Assembly: GCA_017964485.1 (NCBI GenBank)
Contig: JAGCRW010000067.1
Coordinates: 1-64,000 of the forward strand
Source of the DNA: Muribaculaceae bacterium
GTDB lineage: Bacteria; Bacteroidota; Bacteroidia; Bacteroidales; Muribaculaceae
Length of the DNA stretch: 64,000 nt
Direction: 5' to 3'
Below, one piece after another: positions 50,215 through 58,588 of this stretch. The notes under the pieces were generated by a model. The model searched no databases. It had not been told where the DNA came from and saw only the letters and a program-made list of their open reading frames with translations. How positions within the stretch are numbered: position 1 is the stretch's first letter; every line of letters begins with the position of its first letter. A program made the position numbers and the translations under genes.

Positions 50215-50305
50215 TGTGAAAAAATAAAGTTTCGTGTTTAATCATTCCACATTATTATAAAAATTACCAACTTTGCAACTTGCTTTCTAAAACTGAAGCA
50301 AACCA

Positions 50306-50417
50306 ATGGAAAAATATGGGAAACACACACCAAAAAGCATGGAAAAATGTGGAAAATGACCCTCAAAAATATATGGAAAAATGTGATGTTATTCTAAAAA
50401 AACTTTGGAAAAATGTG
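50306..50417 (+). repeat. Four TGGAAAAATGTG repeats at ~33-bp spacing
   Basis: ATGGAAAAATATG (50306), ATGGAAAAATGTG (50339), ATGGAAAAATGTG (50373) and TTGGAAAAATGTG (50405) start 33, 34 and 32 bases apart, about three helical turns. The last one overlaps the -33 box of the lysozyme promoter. The spacers are unrelated. The array looks like phased binding sites for a DNA-binding protein. Confidence 0.75.
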
Positions 50418-50435
50418 AAAATAGTATTATTTTTG
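50405..50435 (+). promoter_or_regulatory. Promoter of the lysozyme gene
   Basis: TTTGG (50404-50408 region) and -7 box TATTTTTG (50428-50435), spacer about 19 bases, directly at the end of the 33-bp repeat array. Confidence 0.62.
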
Positions 50436-50479
50436 CGGTGCTAAAATGTTTTATATGAGACTTCTAAGATGTTTAATAA

Positions 50480-51118
50480 ATGAAACGTAAAATTACTATT
50501 TTAACATGTTTAATTTTATCATGTTTAATATGTTCTGTTTTTCTACTGAGATCTTCTAATACCGATATTCCTGATGGCTATGATCTATCAAGTCATAACA
50601 GAAATTTAAATTGGAAGACATTATCAAAAAGTCAATTTGTATATTTAAAAGCTAGTGAAGGCTCCACTTTTAAGGATAAAAAATACAACGAATATAAAAT
50701 TATAGCTAGACAGCATAATCTTAAAGTTGGGGCCTATCATTTTATGTGTAATGATTGTTCTGGAAAAAAACAATTTGAACATTATAAAAGTGTTGCTAAA
50801 AAAGATATTGATTTAATTCCTGCTCTGGATGTTGAAATATCTGGAATTAACAAAAATAATATCATAGAATTTATTTCAGAGTGTGAGAAATATTATGGTG
50901 TCAAACCAATAATTTATATTAATTATCTATATATGCTTAACTATCATTCCGCAATAAAAGGATGTAAGATATGGTTAAGTAATAAAACTCCCTTCACACC
51001 TTTATGTGATTATGTTATAGAACAATATGCTATAAAGAAAATTGATGGCGTTGATATTGATTGCAATAGAATTAACCCAAAGTACTCTATAAAAGGGATA
51101 CTATTAGATAAGAAATAA
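50480..51118 (+). CDS. GH25 lysozyme-like muramidase, AT-rich
   Basis: Protein of 212 residues with an N-terminal signal anchor (about 5-23) and a glycoside hydrolase family 25 domain. Visible are GYDLSSHN near the start, FVYLKASEGSTFKDKKY, VGAYHFMC, LIPALDVEISG with the catalytic acidic pair, IIYINYLYM and GVDIDCNRI at the end. GH25 enzymes cleave MurNAc-GlcNAc bonds in peptidoglycan. Codon use is strongly AT-rich compared with neighbouring genes, which points to recent acquisition, perhaps from phage or another lineage. No immunity gene, holin or secretion system is seen next to it. The phased repeat array in front suggests dedicated regulation. Confidence 0.88.
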   Translation: MKRKITILTCLILSCLICSVFLLRSSNTDIPDGYDLSSHNRNLNWKTLSKSQFVYLKASEGSTFKDKKYNEYKIIARQHNLKVGAYHFMCNDCSGKKQFEHYKSVAKKDIDLIPALDVEISGINKNNIIEFISECEKYYGVKPIIYINYLYMLNYHSAIKGCKIWLSNKTPFTPLCDYVIEQYAIKKIDGVDIDCNRINPKYSIKGILLDKK

Positions 51119-51143
51119 AAATAAACTATAAATATTATGCTTT

Positions 51144-51257
51144 ATGAGCAAAATGGTTTATAAATACGATAAAAAAATTAAAAGGTGGTATCGAGAAACC
51201 GATGGCAAAAGATATGAGAATCTTAAATTAGGAGTGGGATATAAAGAACGCAAATGA
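51144..51257 (+). CDS. Possible 37-residue basic microprotein
   Basis: An ATG at 51144 opens a 37-codon frame rich in Lys, Arg, Tyr and Gly (starts MSKMVYKYDKKIKRWYRE, ends VGYKERK) before a TGA. It lies 25 bases after the lysozyme stop in the same AT-rich island, on the same strand. The charged but structured-looking composition is unlike random AT-rich translation. There is no family match, and it may be a gene remnant. The remaining ~115 bases to the pheT promoter show no gene. Confidence 0.35.
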   Translation: MSKMVYKYDKKIKRWYRETDGKRYENLKLGVGYKERK

Positions 51258-51370
51258 GAATAGATAGGCTTCTGCCAATAGCAATAATTACGAATGTACA
51301 CGAAATGTACACGAAAAATAGAATAAGGAAACTTTAGAAGTCAAATGATACACATTAAATAAAAAATTAG

Positions 51371-51378
51371 TACCTTTG
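51371..51378 (+). promoter_or_regulatory. -7 box of pheT
   Basis: TACCTTTG matches TAnnTTTG, about 95 bases before the pheT ATG. A -33 box is not clear. Confidence 0.5.
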
Positions 51379-51472
51379 CACTTTGATTGGAGAAATAGGC
51401 TCTTTTTGGTCACTAAAAATGCCTCTCTAATCGTGTAACAGGCAGAATATAAAACAAATAACAACATAAAAC

Positions 51473-53938
51473 ATGAACATTTCATTAAAATGGTTGAAAC
51501 AATACCTTGACTTTGACCTCAGTGCTCAAGAGGTGGGCGACGCGTTGACATCGCTCGGACTTGAGGTGGGGGCTGTCGAGGAAGTAGAGACAATTCGTGG
51601 CGGATTGAAAGGCATTGTAGTGGGCAAGGTGCTCACTTGCGAGCCTCACCCCAATAGTGACCACTTGCATCTTACCACCGTGGACCTGGGCAACGGCGAG
51701 GAACCAGTACAGATAGTGTGCGGCGCTCCCAATGTGGCTGCAGGCCAGAAGGTGATTGTTGCTACCGTAGGCACTGTGCTCTACGACGGCGACAAGGAAT
51801 TTGTCATCAAAAAATCCAAACTTCGCGGTACCGAGTCGAGTGGCATGATTTGCGCCGAGGACGAGATAGGCATTGGCAGTGACCATGCCGGCATCATAGT
51901 TCTCCCCGACGACGCAGTAGTTGGCACTCCCGCCGCCACCTACTATGGCATCGAGAGCGATTGGCTCATTGAGGTGGACCTTACTCCTAACCGCATCGAC
52001 GGCGGTTCGCATTACGGTGTGGCTCGCGACCTCAACGCATGGCTCAAGCGCCACGGCAAGGATGGCAACTTGCGTCGCCCCAGCGTTGACGACTTTAAGA
52101 TTGACCGTCAGGACGGCGCAATTCCCGTTGAGGTAGTTACTGGCGAGGCCTGCCCACGCTACTGCGGTTTGACCATTCGCAACGCCAAGGTGGGCGAGAG
52201 CCCCAAGTGGCTTAAGGACTTCCTCACCACCGTTGGCCAGCGCCCCATCAACAGTATTGTAGAGATCACTATCTATATCCTGCTTGGCACCAACCAGCCA
52301 CTGCACTGCTTCGACCTCAACAAGATTAAGGGCGACAAGGTGGTGGTTAAGACCTGCGCGCCAGGCACTAAATTTGTTACTCTCGATGGCGTGGAGCGCA
52401 CGCTCACCGACCGCGACTTGATGATTTGCAACGCCGAGGAGCCTATGTGCATCGGTGGCGTGTTTGGCGGTCTTGACAGCGGCGTGACTGAGGAGACTAC
52501 CGACATCTTCCTCGAGGCGGCATACTTCCATCCCACTTGGATTCGCAAGAGCGCTCGCCGCTTCGCTTTGAACACCGACGCCTCGTTCCGCAACGAGCGC
52601 GGCATCGACCCCAACGACGTGATTTATAACCTCAAACTCGCTGCAATGCTCATCAAGGAGATTGGCGGAGGCGAGATTTGTGGTGATATCGTCGATATAA
52701 AGCAGCATGATTTCCCCGGCTTCCCTGTGGAATTGCGCTACGACTACGTTAACAACCTCATTGGAAAGAATCTTGACAAGGAGACTGTTAAGGACATCGT
52801 CAAGAGTCTCGAGATGGAAATCACCGCCGAGGACGACGAGAAACTCAACCTCGTGGTGCCCACCTATCGTGTAGACGTGCAGCGTCCCTGCGATGTGGTT
52901 GAGGACATCTTGCGCGTGTATGGCTACAACAATGTGGAGATTGACTCCCAAGTCAAGAGTTCGCTCTCTATCAAGGGAATGGTTGACTTCCGCGACGATA
53001 TGCAGGAACTCATCTCCAACCAACTCAGTGCACAAGGCTACTATGAGATAATGAACAACTCGCTTACAGCACAGAGTTACTATGACGACTGCGAGACCTA
53101 TCCCGAGGCCAACTGTGTTCACGTGATGAACCCCTTGAGCAGCGACCTGTGCCTGATGCGTCAGACTCTGCTCTTTGGCGGTCTTGAGAGCGCAGCCCGC
53201 AACATCAACCATAAGAATCCTAACCTCAGGATGTATGAGTTTGGCAACATATACCATTTCAGCCCCGAGGCAAGCAACGAGGAAGTGGCTCTCGCACCCT
53301 ATAGCGAGAAGACCGCTTTGGGCATTTGGCTCACTGGTGAGAACCATGGCGACAGCTGGGACGATAAGAGCCGCAAACTCAATTTCTATGACTTGAAGGC
53401 AACGGTTGAGAACATCTTCCGCCGCTTGGGCATCGCCGAGCGCGACCTCTTGCAAGAGGAGTTCCAGAATGACGTGTTCGCCCTAGGTCTTGCTTACAAG
53501 AATCGTGGCGGCAAACTCATAGCCGAGTTGGGTATCATAACAGCAGAGCAGCACAAGAAGACTCATTGCACTCAGGTGGTATATTTCGCCGAGCTTGATT
53601 GGAACGCCACCTGCAAGATGGCTGCTAAGGCTAAGACTAAGTTTGCCGACCTGCCCAAGACTCTGCCAGTGCGCCGCGACTTGGCGTTGCTCGTTGATGG
53701 TGATGTCACTTACGCCGACATCAAGAAGGTGGTTGAGCAGAGTGAGCGTCACCTGCTGCGCGGCGTGAACCTCTTCGACGTCTATGAGGGCAAGAACCTC
53801 GAGGCAGGAAAGAAGTCTTATGCCATCAGCATCATCCTGCAAGATGACGTGAAGACCTTGCAAGACAAGCAGATTGACGCTGTGATGAACAAAATCATCG
53901 CCAATCTTGAGAAACAACTTGGAGCTAAGCTACGCTAA
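51473..53938 (+). CDS. pheT: Phenylalanyl-tRNA synthetase beta subunit
   Basis: Protein of 821 residues, the normal bacterial length; it pairs with PheS (not in the window) to charge tRNA-Phe. Order: N-terminal MNISLKWLKQYLDFDLSAQE, then a tRNA-binding OB domain (VGKVLTCEPHPNSDHLHLTTVD). The B3/B4 editing domain contains EVDLTPNRIDGGSHYGVARDL. The B5 domain (RVDVQRPCDVVEDILRVYGY) and catalytic-like core come next. The C-terminal FDX-ACB anticodon domain includes PVRRDLALLVDGDVTYADI and LFDVYEGKNLEAGKKSYAI. The long reverse-strand open frame is an artefact of codon bias. Confidence 0.97.
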   Translation: MNISLKWLKQYLDFDLSAQEVGDALTSLGLEVGAVEEVETIRGGLKGIVVGKVLTCEPHPNSDHLHLTTVDLGNGEEPVQIVCGAPNVAAGQKVIVATVGTVLYDGDKEFVIKKSKLRGTESSGMICAEDEIGIGSDHAGIIVLPDDAVVGTPAATYYGIESDWLIEVDLTPNRIDGGSHYGVARDLNAWLKRHGKDGNLRRPSVDDFKIDRQDGAIPVEVVTGEACPRYCGLTIRNAKVGESPKWLKDFLTTVGQRPINSIVEITIYILLGTNQPLHCFDLNKIKGDKVVVKTCAPGTKFVTLDGVERTLTDRDLMICNAEEPMCIGGVFGGLDSGVTEETTDIFLEAAYFHPTWIRKSARRFALNTDASFRNERGIDPNDVIYNLKLAAMLIKEIGGGEICGDIVDIKQHDFPGFPVELRYDYVNNLIGKNLDKETVKDIVKSLEMEITAEDDEKLNLVVPTYRVDVQRPCDVVEDILRVYGYNNVEIDSQVKSSLSIKGMVDFRDDMQELISNQLSAQGYYEIMNNSLTAQSYYDDCETYPEANCVHVMNPLSSDLCLMRQTLLFGGLESAARNINHKNPNLRMYEFGNIYHFSPEASNEEVALAPYSEKTALGIWLTGENHGDSWDDKSRKLNFYDLKATVENIFRRLGIAERDLLQEEFQNDVFALGLAYKNRGGKLIAELGIITAEQHKKTHCTQVVYFAELDWNATCKMAAKAKTKFADLPKTLPVRRDLALLVDGDVTYADIKKVVEQSERHLLRGVNLFDVYEGKNLEAGKKSYAISIILQDDVKTLQDKQIDAVMNKIIANLEKQLGAKLR

Positions 53939-53984
53939 TGCACAATTGGGCTGCGCCTTAAATAATTCATAATTTGTTGCAACT

Positions 53985-54320
53985 ATGATAATTGATTTTA
54001 ACGAACTGCCAGTGAATGTGGCCGCCAATTTCAAGGGCGGCGAGAAGGAGTATAGGTCACGCCGTTTTGAGGACGAGCGCAACAAGATAATGCTCGGCGA
54101 GTTGGAGCCTGGAGCTTCAATCGGCTACCATAGCCACGACGAGAACAGCGAGACAATCTATCTGCTCACTGGCAAGGGCACGGTGCTCTATGACGACTCA
54201 GAGGAGACTTTGCTTCCCGGTCAAGCGCATTACTGCCCGCGCGGCCATAGCCACAGCCTCATCAATAATGGCGACACGACTCTTGTGTTCCTCGCTGTAG
54301 TGCCAGAGCACAAGGCTTAA
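53985..54320 (+). CDS. Cupin domain protein
   Basis: Small single-domain protein of 111 residues. ELEPGASIGYHSHDENSETIYLLTGKGTVLYDD holds the first cupin motif with its metal-binding His and Glu. LPGQAHYCPRGHSHSLINNGD holds the second with further His residues. It is a cytosolic beta-barrel, probably metal-binding; the role is unknown. It lies between pheT and yebC, after a TGCACAATTG-type repeat. Confidence 0.88.
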   Translation: MIIDFNELPVNVAANFKGGEKEYRSRRFEDERNKIMLGELEPGASIGYHSHDENSETIYLLTGKGTVLYDDSEETLLPGQAHYCPRGHSHSLINNGDTTLVFLAVVPEHKA

Positions 54321-54406
54321 GTATTAAGTTGTAAGTGTTAAGTTTTAAGTGGGCTGCGCCAACTGTTAAATTAATCTGTAAACTATAAACTAAATAACTA
54401 TAAATT

Positions 54407-55135
54407 ATGGGAAGAGCTTTTGAATATCGCAAAGCAAGAAAACTGAAACGCTGGGGCAGCATGTCCCGCACGTTCACTAAGATTGGTAAGGAAATCACTA
54501 TGGCTGTGAAGGCTGGTGGTCCTGACCCAACAGCAAACTCGCGTCTGCGTGCCTTGATGGCCAACGCCAAGGCTGCCAATATGCCTAAGGACACCGTGGA
54601 GCGCGCCATCAAGAAGGCGAGCGACAAGGATGCCAGCGACTACAAGGAGGTGATCTACGAGGGATATGGACCTCATGGAATCGCTATTCTCGTGGAGACC
54701 GCTACCGATAACACCACACGCACCGTTGCCAACCTGCGCAGCTACTTCAACAAGAAGGGCGGCACACTGGGCAACTCGGGCAGCGTGGCGTTCATGTTCA
54801 GCCACAAGGCCTATTTCCACGTGGAGCCTAAAGAGGGCGTAAGCCTTGAAGATCTGGAGCTCGAGCTTATTGACTTCGGAGCCGAGGAGATAGAGCAGGA
54901 CGAGGAAGAAATCATCATCAGCGCAGCTTTTGAGTCAAACGGCGACATCCAGAAATATCTGGAGGAGAACGGATTTGAAATCAAGAGCTCGGAGTTCGTC
55001 TATGAGCCCGCCGATTATAAAGAGCTCAACGAGGAGCAGACCGCCGATATGGAGAAACTCCTTGAGGTGCTCGAAGAGGATGACGACGTGCAGAACGTAT
55101 TCACCAACATGAAAGAGGCAGGAATCGACGAGTAA
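54407..55135 (+). CDS. yebC: YebC/PmpR family regulator
   Basis: Protein of 242 residues of the YebC/TACO1 family, recently tied to translation of difficult (proline-rich) stretches and long annotated as a DNA-binding regulator. It opens MGRAFEYRKARKLKRWGSMS with TFTKIGKEITMAVKAGG. It contains MPKDTVERAIKKA and YEGYGPHGIAILVETATDN, then NKKGGTLGNSGSVAFMF. The length is normal. The C-terminal acidic region (LEEDDDVQNVFTNM) is conserved. A hairpin terminator follows. Confidence 0.95.
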   Translation: MGRAFEYRKARKLKRWGSMSRTFTKIGKEITMAVKAGGPDPTANSRLRALMANAKAANMPKDTVERAIKKASDKDASDYKEVIYEGYGPHGIAILVETATDNTTRTVANLRSYFNKKGGTLGNSGSVAFMFSHKAYFHVEPKEGVSLEDLELELIDFGAEEIEQDEEEIIISAAFESNGDIQKYLEENGFEIKSSEFVYEPADYKELNEEQTADMEKLLEVLEEDDDVQNVFTNMKEAGIDE

Positions 55136-55153
55136 CCCCTCCAAAAACCATAA

Positions 55154-55200
55154 AATATTCCTCAGTGACACTGCAATGCCGTTGAGGGATATTTTTTATT
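55154..55200 (+). terminator. Terminator after yebC
   Basis: AATATTCCTCA (55154-55164) pairs with TGAGGGATATT (55183-55193), one G-T wobble, followed by TTTTTATT. Confidence 0.82.
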
Positions 55201-55286
55201 CTTAAAGCGATTTTTCCTTAAAATCTATTTATAAACATAAAATGGAGTTAAAAAAACGGCTAAAATCACAAATTTCTTTTGAAAAA

Positions 55287-55319
55287 TTTGGTCTAGTTCG
55301 GGGAAAGGGTGTAAATTTG
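55287..55319 (+). promoter_or_regulatory. Promoter of candidate small RNA
   Basis: TTTG (55287-55290) and TAAATTTG (55312-55319), spacer 21 bases. Confidence 0.7.
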
Positions 55320-55324
55320 CATCA

Positions 55325-55473
55325 GTTTTCATGGTATTAGTTTTTAAGGTTATAAAAAATCCATCGTCGTGAGACGAAATTTTCTTTTTCATTTTTGTTT
55401 TAAGGTTTATGTTAATGGTATTAGAAGGTTAATTAGTTAAGCAATCCCCGGCGTGATGCCGAGGATTTTTTTT
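55325..55473 (+). ncRNA. Candidate small RNA of ~150 nt
   Basis: A consensus promoter is followed by ~120 bases with no open reading frame. A strong terminator closes it (AATCCCCGGC/GCCGAGGATT, 55443-55467, then eight Ts). The interior has CGTC-GTGA-GACG, a stem with a GNRA-type tetraloop (55365-55376), and two direct repeats of ATGGTATTAG (55331 and 55415) plus two of TTTTAAGGTT. It could be a regulatory RNA or the Bacteroidales 6S-like RNA; I cannot identify it from sequence alone. Confidence 0.5.
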
Positions 55474-55564
55474 ATGCCTTTTTCTAAGATAATCAAGAAG
55501 AAAAATAATATGCGATTGATACTATTATATTACTGACAACTGTTGTTGGCGGTTTTATTACAAA

Positions 55565-55603
55565 CATCAAGGACCCGGCGCGATGAGGTGCAGAGTCCTT
55601 GAT
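55565..55603 (-). terminator. Hairpin after the FKBP gene cluster
   Basis: ATCAAGGAC (55565-55573) pairs with GTCCTTGAT (55595-55603). It lies between convergent units and could stop the minus-strand FKBP transcript, although the T run is poor. Confidence 0.6.
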
Positions 55604-55627
55604 TGGTTTTATAAATCTGGAGATCTA

Positions 55628-57016
55628 TTATTTGCGCTTTTTGGCGGTTTTCTTGCCAGATTTAGTAGCGGTCTTTTTTTGCTTTTTCAAAGTATCTGGT
55701 TTGGCAACCTCGTCTTTAATTTTGGGGGTGTCTTGACCAGATGGCTTTGCTACTGGCGCGCTGTCGTCGATGCCAAGGGTCTCGATTTCAAATACGAGAG
55801 TCTCAAATGGCTTAATGCTCTGACCTGCTCCGCGATCGCCATAGGCGAGGTTGTAAGGCAGGATGGCAATCATCTTAGCGCCTGGACTCATCATGAGGAG
55901 TGCCTCTTTGAAACCAGGAACCACCTGGTTGGGAGCGAAGGATACAGGCTCTTTGCTCTCATCGAATGTGGTGCCATCTACGTGGGTGCCTTTGTACATC
56001 ACCTTAATCTTGTCGGTCTCGTTGAACTTCTTGCCGTTGCCGGGATTGATGATCTTATACACCAGTCCCGAAGGAGCCTGAATGAATTTGGGGTCTTTCT
56101 CCATCTGGTTCTCGATGTATTTCTTGCCGAGTCCCTTTTGAGTGAGTGCCTCGGGGCCATTCTCTTTGATGTAGGCCTGAGTTTCTTTCATGAAGGCTTG
56201 AGTCTTGGCATCTACAGCCTTAAACTCCTCCATGGTAGGCACCTTGGGGTCGTTGAGCTCGGCAGTCAAAGCGGCGACAAAAGCATCCTTGTTGAGCTTC
56301 AGGTTGAGCTGCTTCTTGATGCTTTGCTCAATGTTTCGGAAGTCGCTGGCGAGCAGCTTGCCGTCAACCAAAGGTTTGTCGGCCTCATCAATGTTGATGG
56401 TGCTGTTGAAGCCTTCGACGAATCGTGCAATCTGCTCCTCGCTGAGGTTCTTCTTCTTGCTCATGTTCTGCATTTGGGTACCGAAGAAGCGTCCCATGTT
56501 CTGGCTTAGAGAGTCGGCCTTGAGGTCGATGAGGCTGGCTTGCGCGATGGCAGCCGCGCTGTCATTCTTAAGCGCCCTAATTTCTTCCATAAGGCGCTTG
56601 GCCTCCATGTTGATGCTGTTCATCTCCCCGTTCATGTTTTTGACCGTTGTGGTGTCCATGAAGTGCTTGAGGAAGGTCTGTGCAAATGTCTTACGGCTCA
56701 TGTTGATGCCGAGTTGACGGTTCACGCTCTCGGCATTGCGATAGAACTGCTCAGCAGTGTTTGCTCCATCACGGTAGGCCTCATCTTGCTGATCAAGAGT
56801 CATTGCCTCACTGAAGGCTTTGAGCAGTGCCTGTCGTGCCTCGGCAGTAGGATTGGTCATGGCTGTCTGTGTGCCATATACCTTGCCAAGCATCAAGCTC
56901 ACCGAGTCGGCCTTGATTTCTCTCATCTTAGCAATGAGTTCCAGGTCGGGCTCTTGCGCCATTGCAAAGCCGCTAAAGATTGCAGCTATTGCAGCAAATA
57001 ATATTATCTTTTTCAT
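55628..57016 (-). CDS. Exported FKBP-type prolyl isomerase with long N-terminal helical region
   Basis: Protein of 462 residues with a signal peptide ending GFAMAQ. The N-terminal ~290 residues look like two FKBP_N-type helical dimerisation segments (each with a GxxxGTQ step: LGKVYGTQTAMTN and MGRFFGTQMQNMS). The FKBP catalytic domain comes next (KVMYKGTHVDGTTFDESKE, VVPGFKEALLMMSPGAKMIAILP, LAYGDRGAGQSIKP). The C-terminus is a Lys/Ala-rich tail. It would fold or isomerise periplasmic or outer-membrane proteins. It is the last of four FKBP genes on this strand. Confidence 0.92.
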   Translation of the reverse strand: MKKIILFAAIAAIFSGFAMAQEPDLELIAKMREIKADSVSLMLGKVYGTQTAMTNPTAEARQALLKAFSEAMTLDQQDEAYRDGANTAEQFYRNAESVNRQLGINMSRKTFAQTFLKHFMDTTTVKNMNGEMNSINMEAKRLMEEIRALKNDSAAAIAQASLIDLKADSLSQNMGRFFGTQMQNMSKKKNLSEEQIARFVEGFNSTINIDEADKPLVDGKLLASDFRNIEQSIKKQLNLKLNKDAFVAALTAELNDPKVPTMEEFKAVDAKTQAFMKETQAYIKENGPEALTQKGLGKKYIENQMEKDPKFIQAPSGLVYKIINPGNGKKFNETDKIKVMYKGTHVDGTTFDESKEPVSFAPNQVVPGFKEALLMMSPGAKMIAILPYNLAYGDRGAGQSIKPFETLVFEIETLGIDDSAPVAKPSGQDTPKIKDEVAKPDTLKKQKKTATKSGKKTAKKRK

Positions 57017-57047
57017 GTTTCAGTGTTTTTATTGAAAAACGTGATTA

Positions 57048-57539
57048 TTATTGCTCGTTGAGTCCCACGGTGGTGAGTTCAAAGACTAGCGTCTCGTTGG
57101 GGCCAATGGGGCCTTGGCCATTCACGCCATAACCTAAGTTGCTGGGAATAATAGCAATGGCTTTGGCGCCGGGTTTCATGAGAGTGATTACCTCGCGGAA
57201 TCCGGCCACTACATTCTGCAGTGGGAAAGGCACGATCTCGCCATTTGAGCTGTCAAACTCAGTGCCGTCGATGTGCTTGCCCACATAGATTACGTCGACA
57301 GTTTCGGTGGGCTTGAAGTTTTCGCCCTCACCTTCTTCGAGAATCTTGTAGCAGAGCCCCGACTCGGTCTTGATTAATGCCGTGTCGTTCTTCAGTTGGT
57401 CGGCGATATATTTCTCACCATCCTGCTTGTTGATGTCGGCAATAGATTCGATAGCCGTAGCCTCATTTTTGTTGCTATTGCAGCTTGCGGTACCACCAAG
57501 CAGGAGAGCAATAATAAATAAATGAAAAAATCTTCTCAG
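57048..57539 (-). CDS. FKBP-type prolyl isomerase lipoprotein with non-canonical start
   Basis: The full family protein can only be read if translation starts at a CTG (57539-57537) or the ATC just before it; an in-frame TAA lies three codons further upstream. That start gives LRRFFHLFIIALLLGGTASC, a lipoprotein signal with Cys20. A short helical linker and an FKBP domain follow (SGLCYKILEEGEGENFK, VIYVGKHIDGTEFDSSNGE, VVAGFREVITLMKPGAKAI, GPNETLVFELTTVGL), 163 residues in all. Starting at the first GTG (57284) would remove half of the domain. It begins 23 bases after the stop of the upstream FKBP gene. Confidence 0.78.
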   Translation of the reverse strand: MRRFFHLFIIALLLGGTASCNSNKNEATAIESIADINKQDGEKYIADQLKNDTALIKTESGLCYKILEEGEGENFKPTETVDVIYVGKHIDGTEFDSSNGEIVPFPLQNVVAGFREVITLMKPGAKAIAIIPSNLGYGVNGQGPIGPNETLVFELTTVGLNEQ

Positions 57540-57562
57540 GATTGTTTTTTAGTGTGATGAGA

Positions 57563-58543
57563 TTATTTGGCGGGGGTTGGTGCGGGTGCTGGAGCTGGAC
57601 GACCTGGTGCTGGGCGGCCTGGAGCTGGACGACCTGGAGCTGGTGCTGGACGACCAGGGGCTGGAGCAACTTCAGCATCTTGTGCAGGAGCTTTCTTTGC
57701 TGTGCCAGCAGTAATCTCAAACACGAGAGTCTCGTTAGGACCAATCTTGCGGCCATCGCCACGGTCTTGATAAGCCAACTCTCCAGGGATGATGGCTATC
57801 ACCTTAGAGCCTGGTTTCATGAGCTTGAGAACCTCGCTGAATCCAGGAACAACACCTTGCATAGTGAAAGGAACTTCCTTGCCGTTAGAGGTGTCAAACA
57901 CTCGGCCGTCGATGTGCTTGCCCACGTAAGAAACGTTTACGATATCATCGTCAACAAAGTTGTCGCCCTTACCTTCTTTAACGATCTTGTAGGCGATGCC
58001 CGATTTGGTCTTCTTGAAATCTTTGTCTTTCTTGATTTGCTCAGCAATGTATTGCTTGCCAGCTTCACCGTTCTCTGCGCCCTTGGCTTTTTGTGCTCTT
58101 TCTATCATGCCCATAATTTGCATTTGGGTATTTTGGAACTCTTGTTCGAGAGTCTCCAATTTTAGTGTGTCTTTGCCTTCAAGAGCTTTCTTAAACTCGT
58201 TGATGAAGAGTTTGCGGTCTACATGAACACCTTGCACCTCAAGTTGTGCGAGCTGATGATAGAATTGCATACCCCACTGCAAGCCCTGAATGTAGCTTTG
58301 GCTGTTTTTGGTGGTATCCATATTGAAAACGTCGATCATTCCCTTCATTAATTGGTCTTTGTCTAGGTCATTGGCCATGTTGGGATTGAACTGGAGTTGC
58401 GCTTTCAGTTGTGTTCCGGTCATTTTGCCCAAAATCTCGGCAATAGAGTCGTTCAATTTGTTAGATTCTGATTTGCCTTTACAGCCTGTTACTGTAGTGC
58501 CCACGAGAAGGGCAGCGATTACTAAAAATAAATACTTTTTCAT
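57563..58543 (-). CDS. FKBP-type prolyl isomerase lipoprotein with APGRP-repeat tail
   Basis: Lipoprotein of 326 residues (VTGC, Cys21). An FKBP_N-like helical region (about 25-155, with KMTGTQLKAQLQF) precedes the FKBP domain (SGIAYKIVKEGKGDNF, YVGKHIDGRVFDTSNGKE, VVPGFSEVLKLMKPGSKVI, GPNETLVFEITA). The last ~45 residues are a Pro/Ala/Gly/Arg repeat (APGRPAP units), encoded by near-perfect DNA repeats at about 57575-57665. The tail is probably disordered and may vary in length between strains. It is the second gene of the FKBP series. Confidence 0.92.
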   Translation of the reverse strand: MKKYLFLVIAALLVGTTVTGCKGKSESNKLNDSIAEILGKMTGTQLKAQLQFNPNMANDLDKDQLMKGMIDVFNMDTTKNSQSYIQGLQWGMQFYHQLAQLEVQGVHVDRKLFINEFKKALEGKDTLKLETLEQEFQNTQMQIMGMIERAQKAKGAENGEAGKQYIAEQIKKDKDFKKTKSGIAYKIVKEGKGDNFVDDDIVNVSYVGKHIDGRVFDTSNGKEVPFTMQGVVPGFSEVLKLMKPGSKVIAIIPGELAYQDRGDGRKIGPNETLVFEITAGTAKKAPAQDAEVAPAPGRPAPAPGRPAPGRPAPGRPAPAPAPTPAK

Positions 58544-58588
58544 AATAAATTTTTGTGTATTAATGTGTTGTTAATAGGTTTCTTGAGT

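Noticed and set aside
50306..50417. Possible CRISPR array
   Set aside because: Only ~13 bases are shared per unit, spacers are ~20 bases, there are only four units, and no cas gene is near. The position at a promoter fits regulator sites better.
51485..53455. 656-codon open frame on the minus strand
   Set aside because: It is fully antisense to pheT, which has all family domains. The composition is what reversed GC-rich codons produce; no domain is recognisable.
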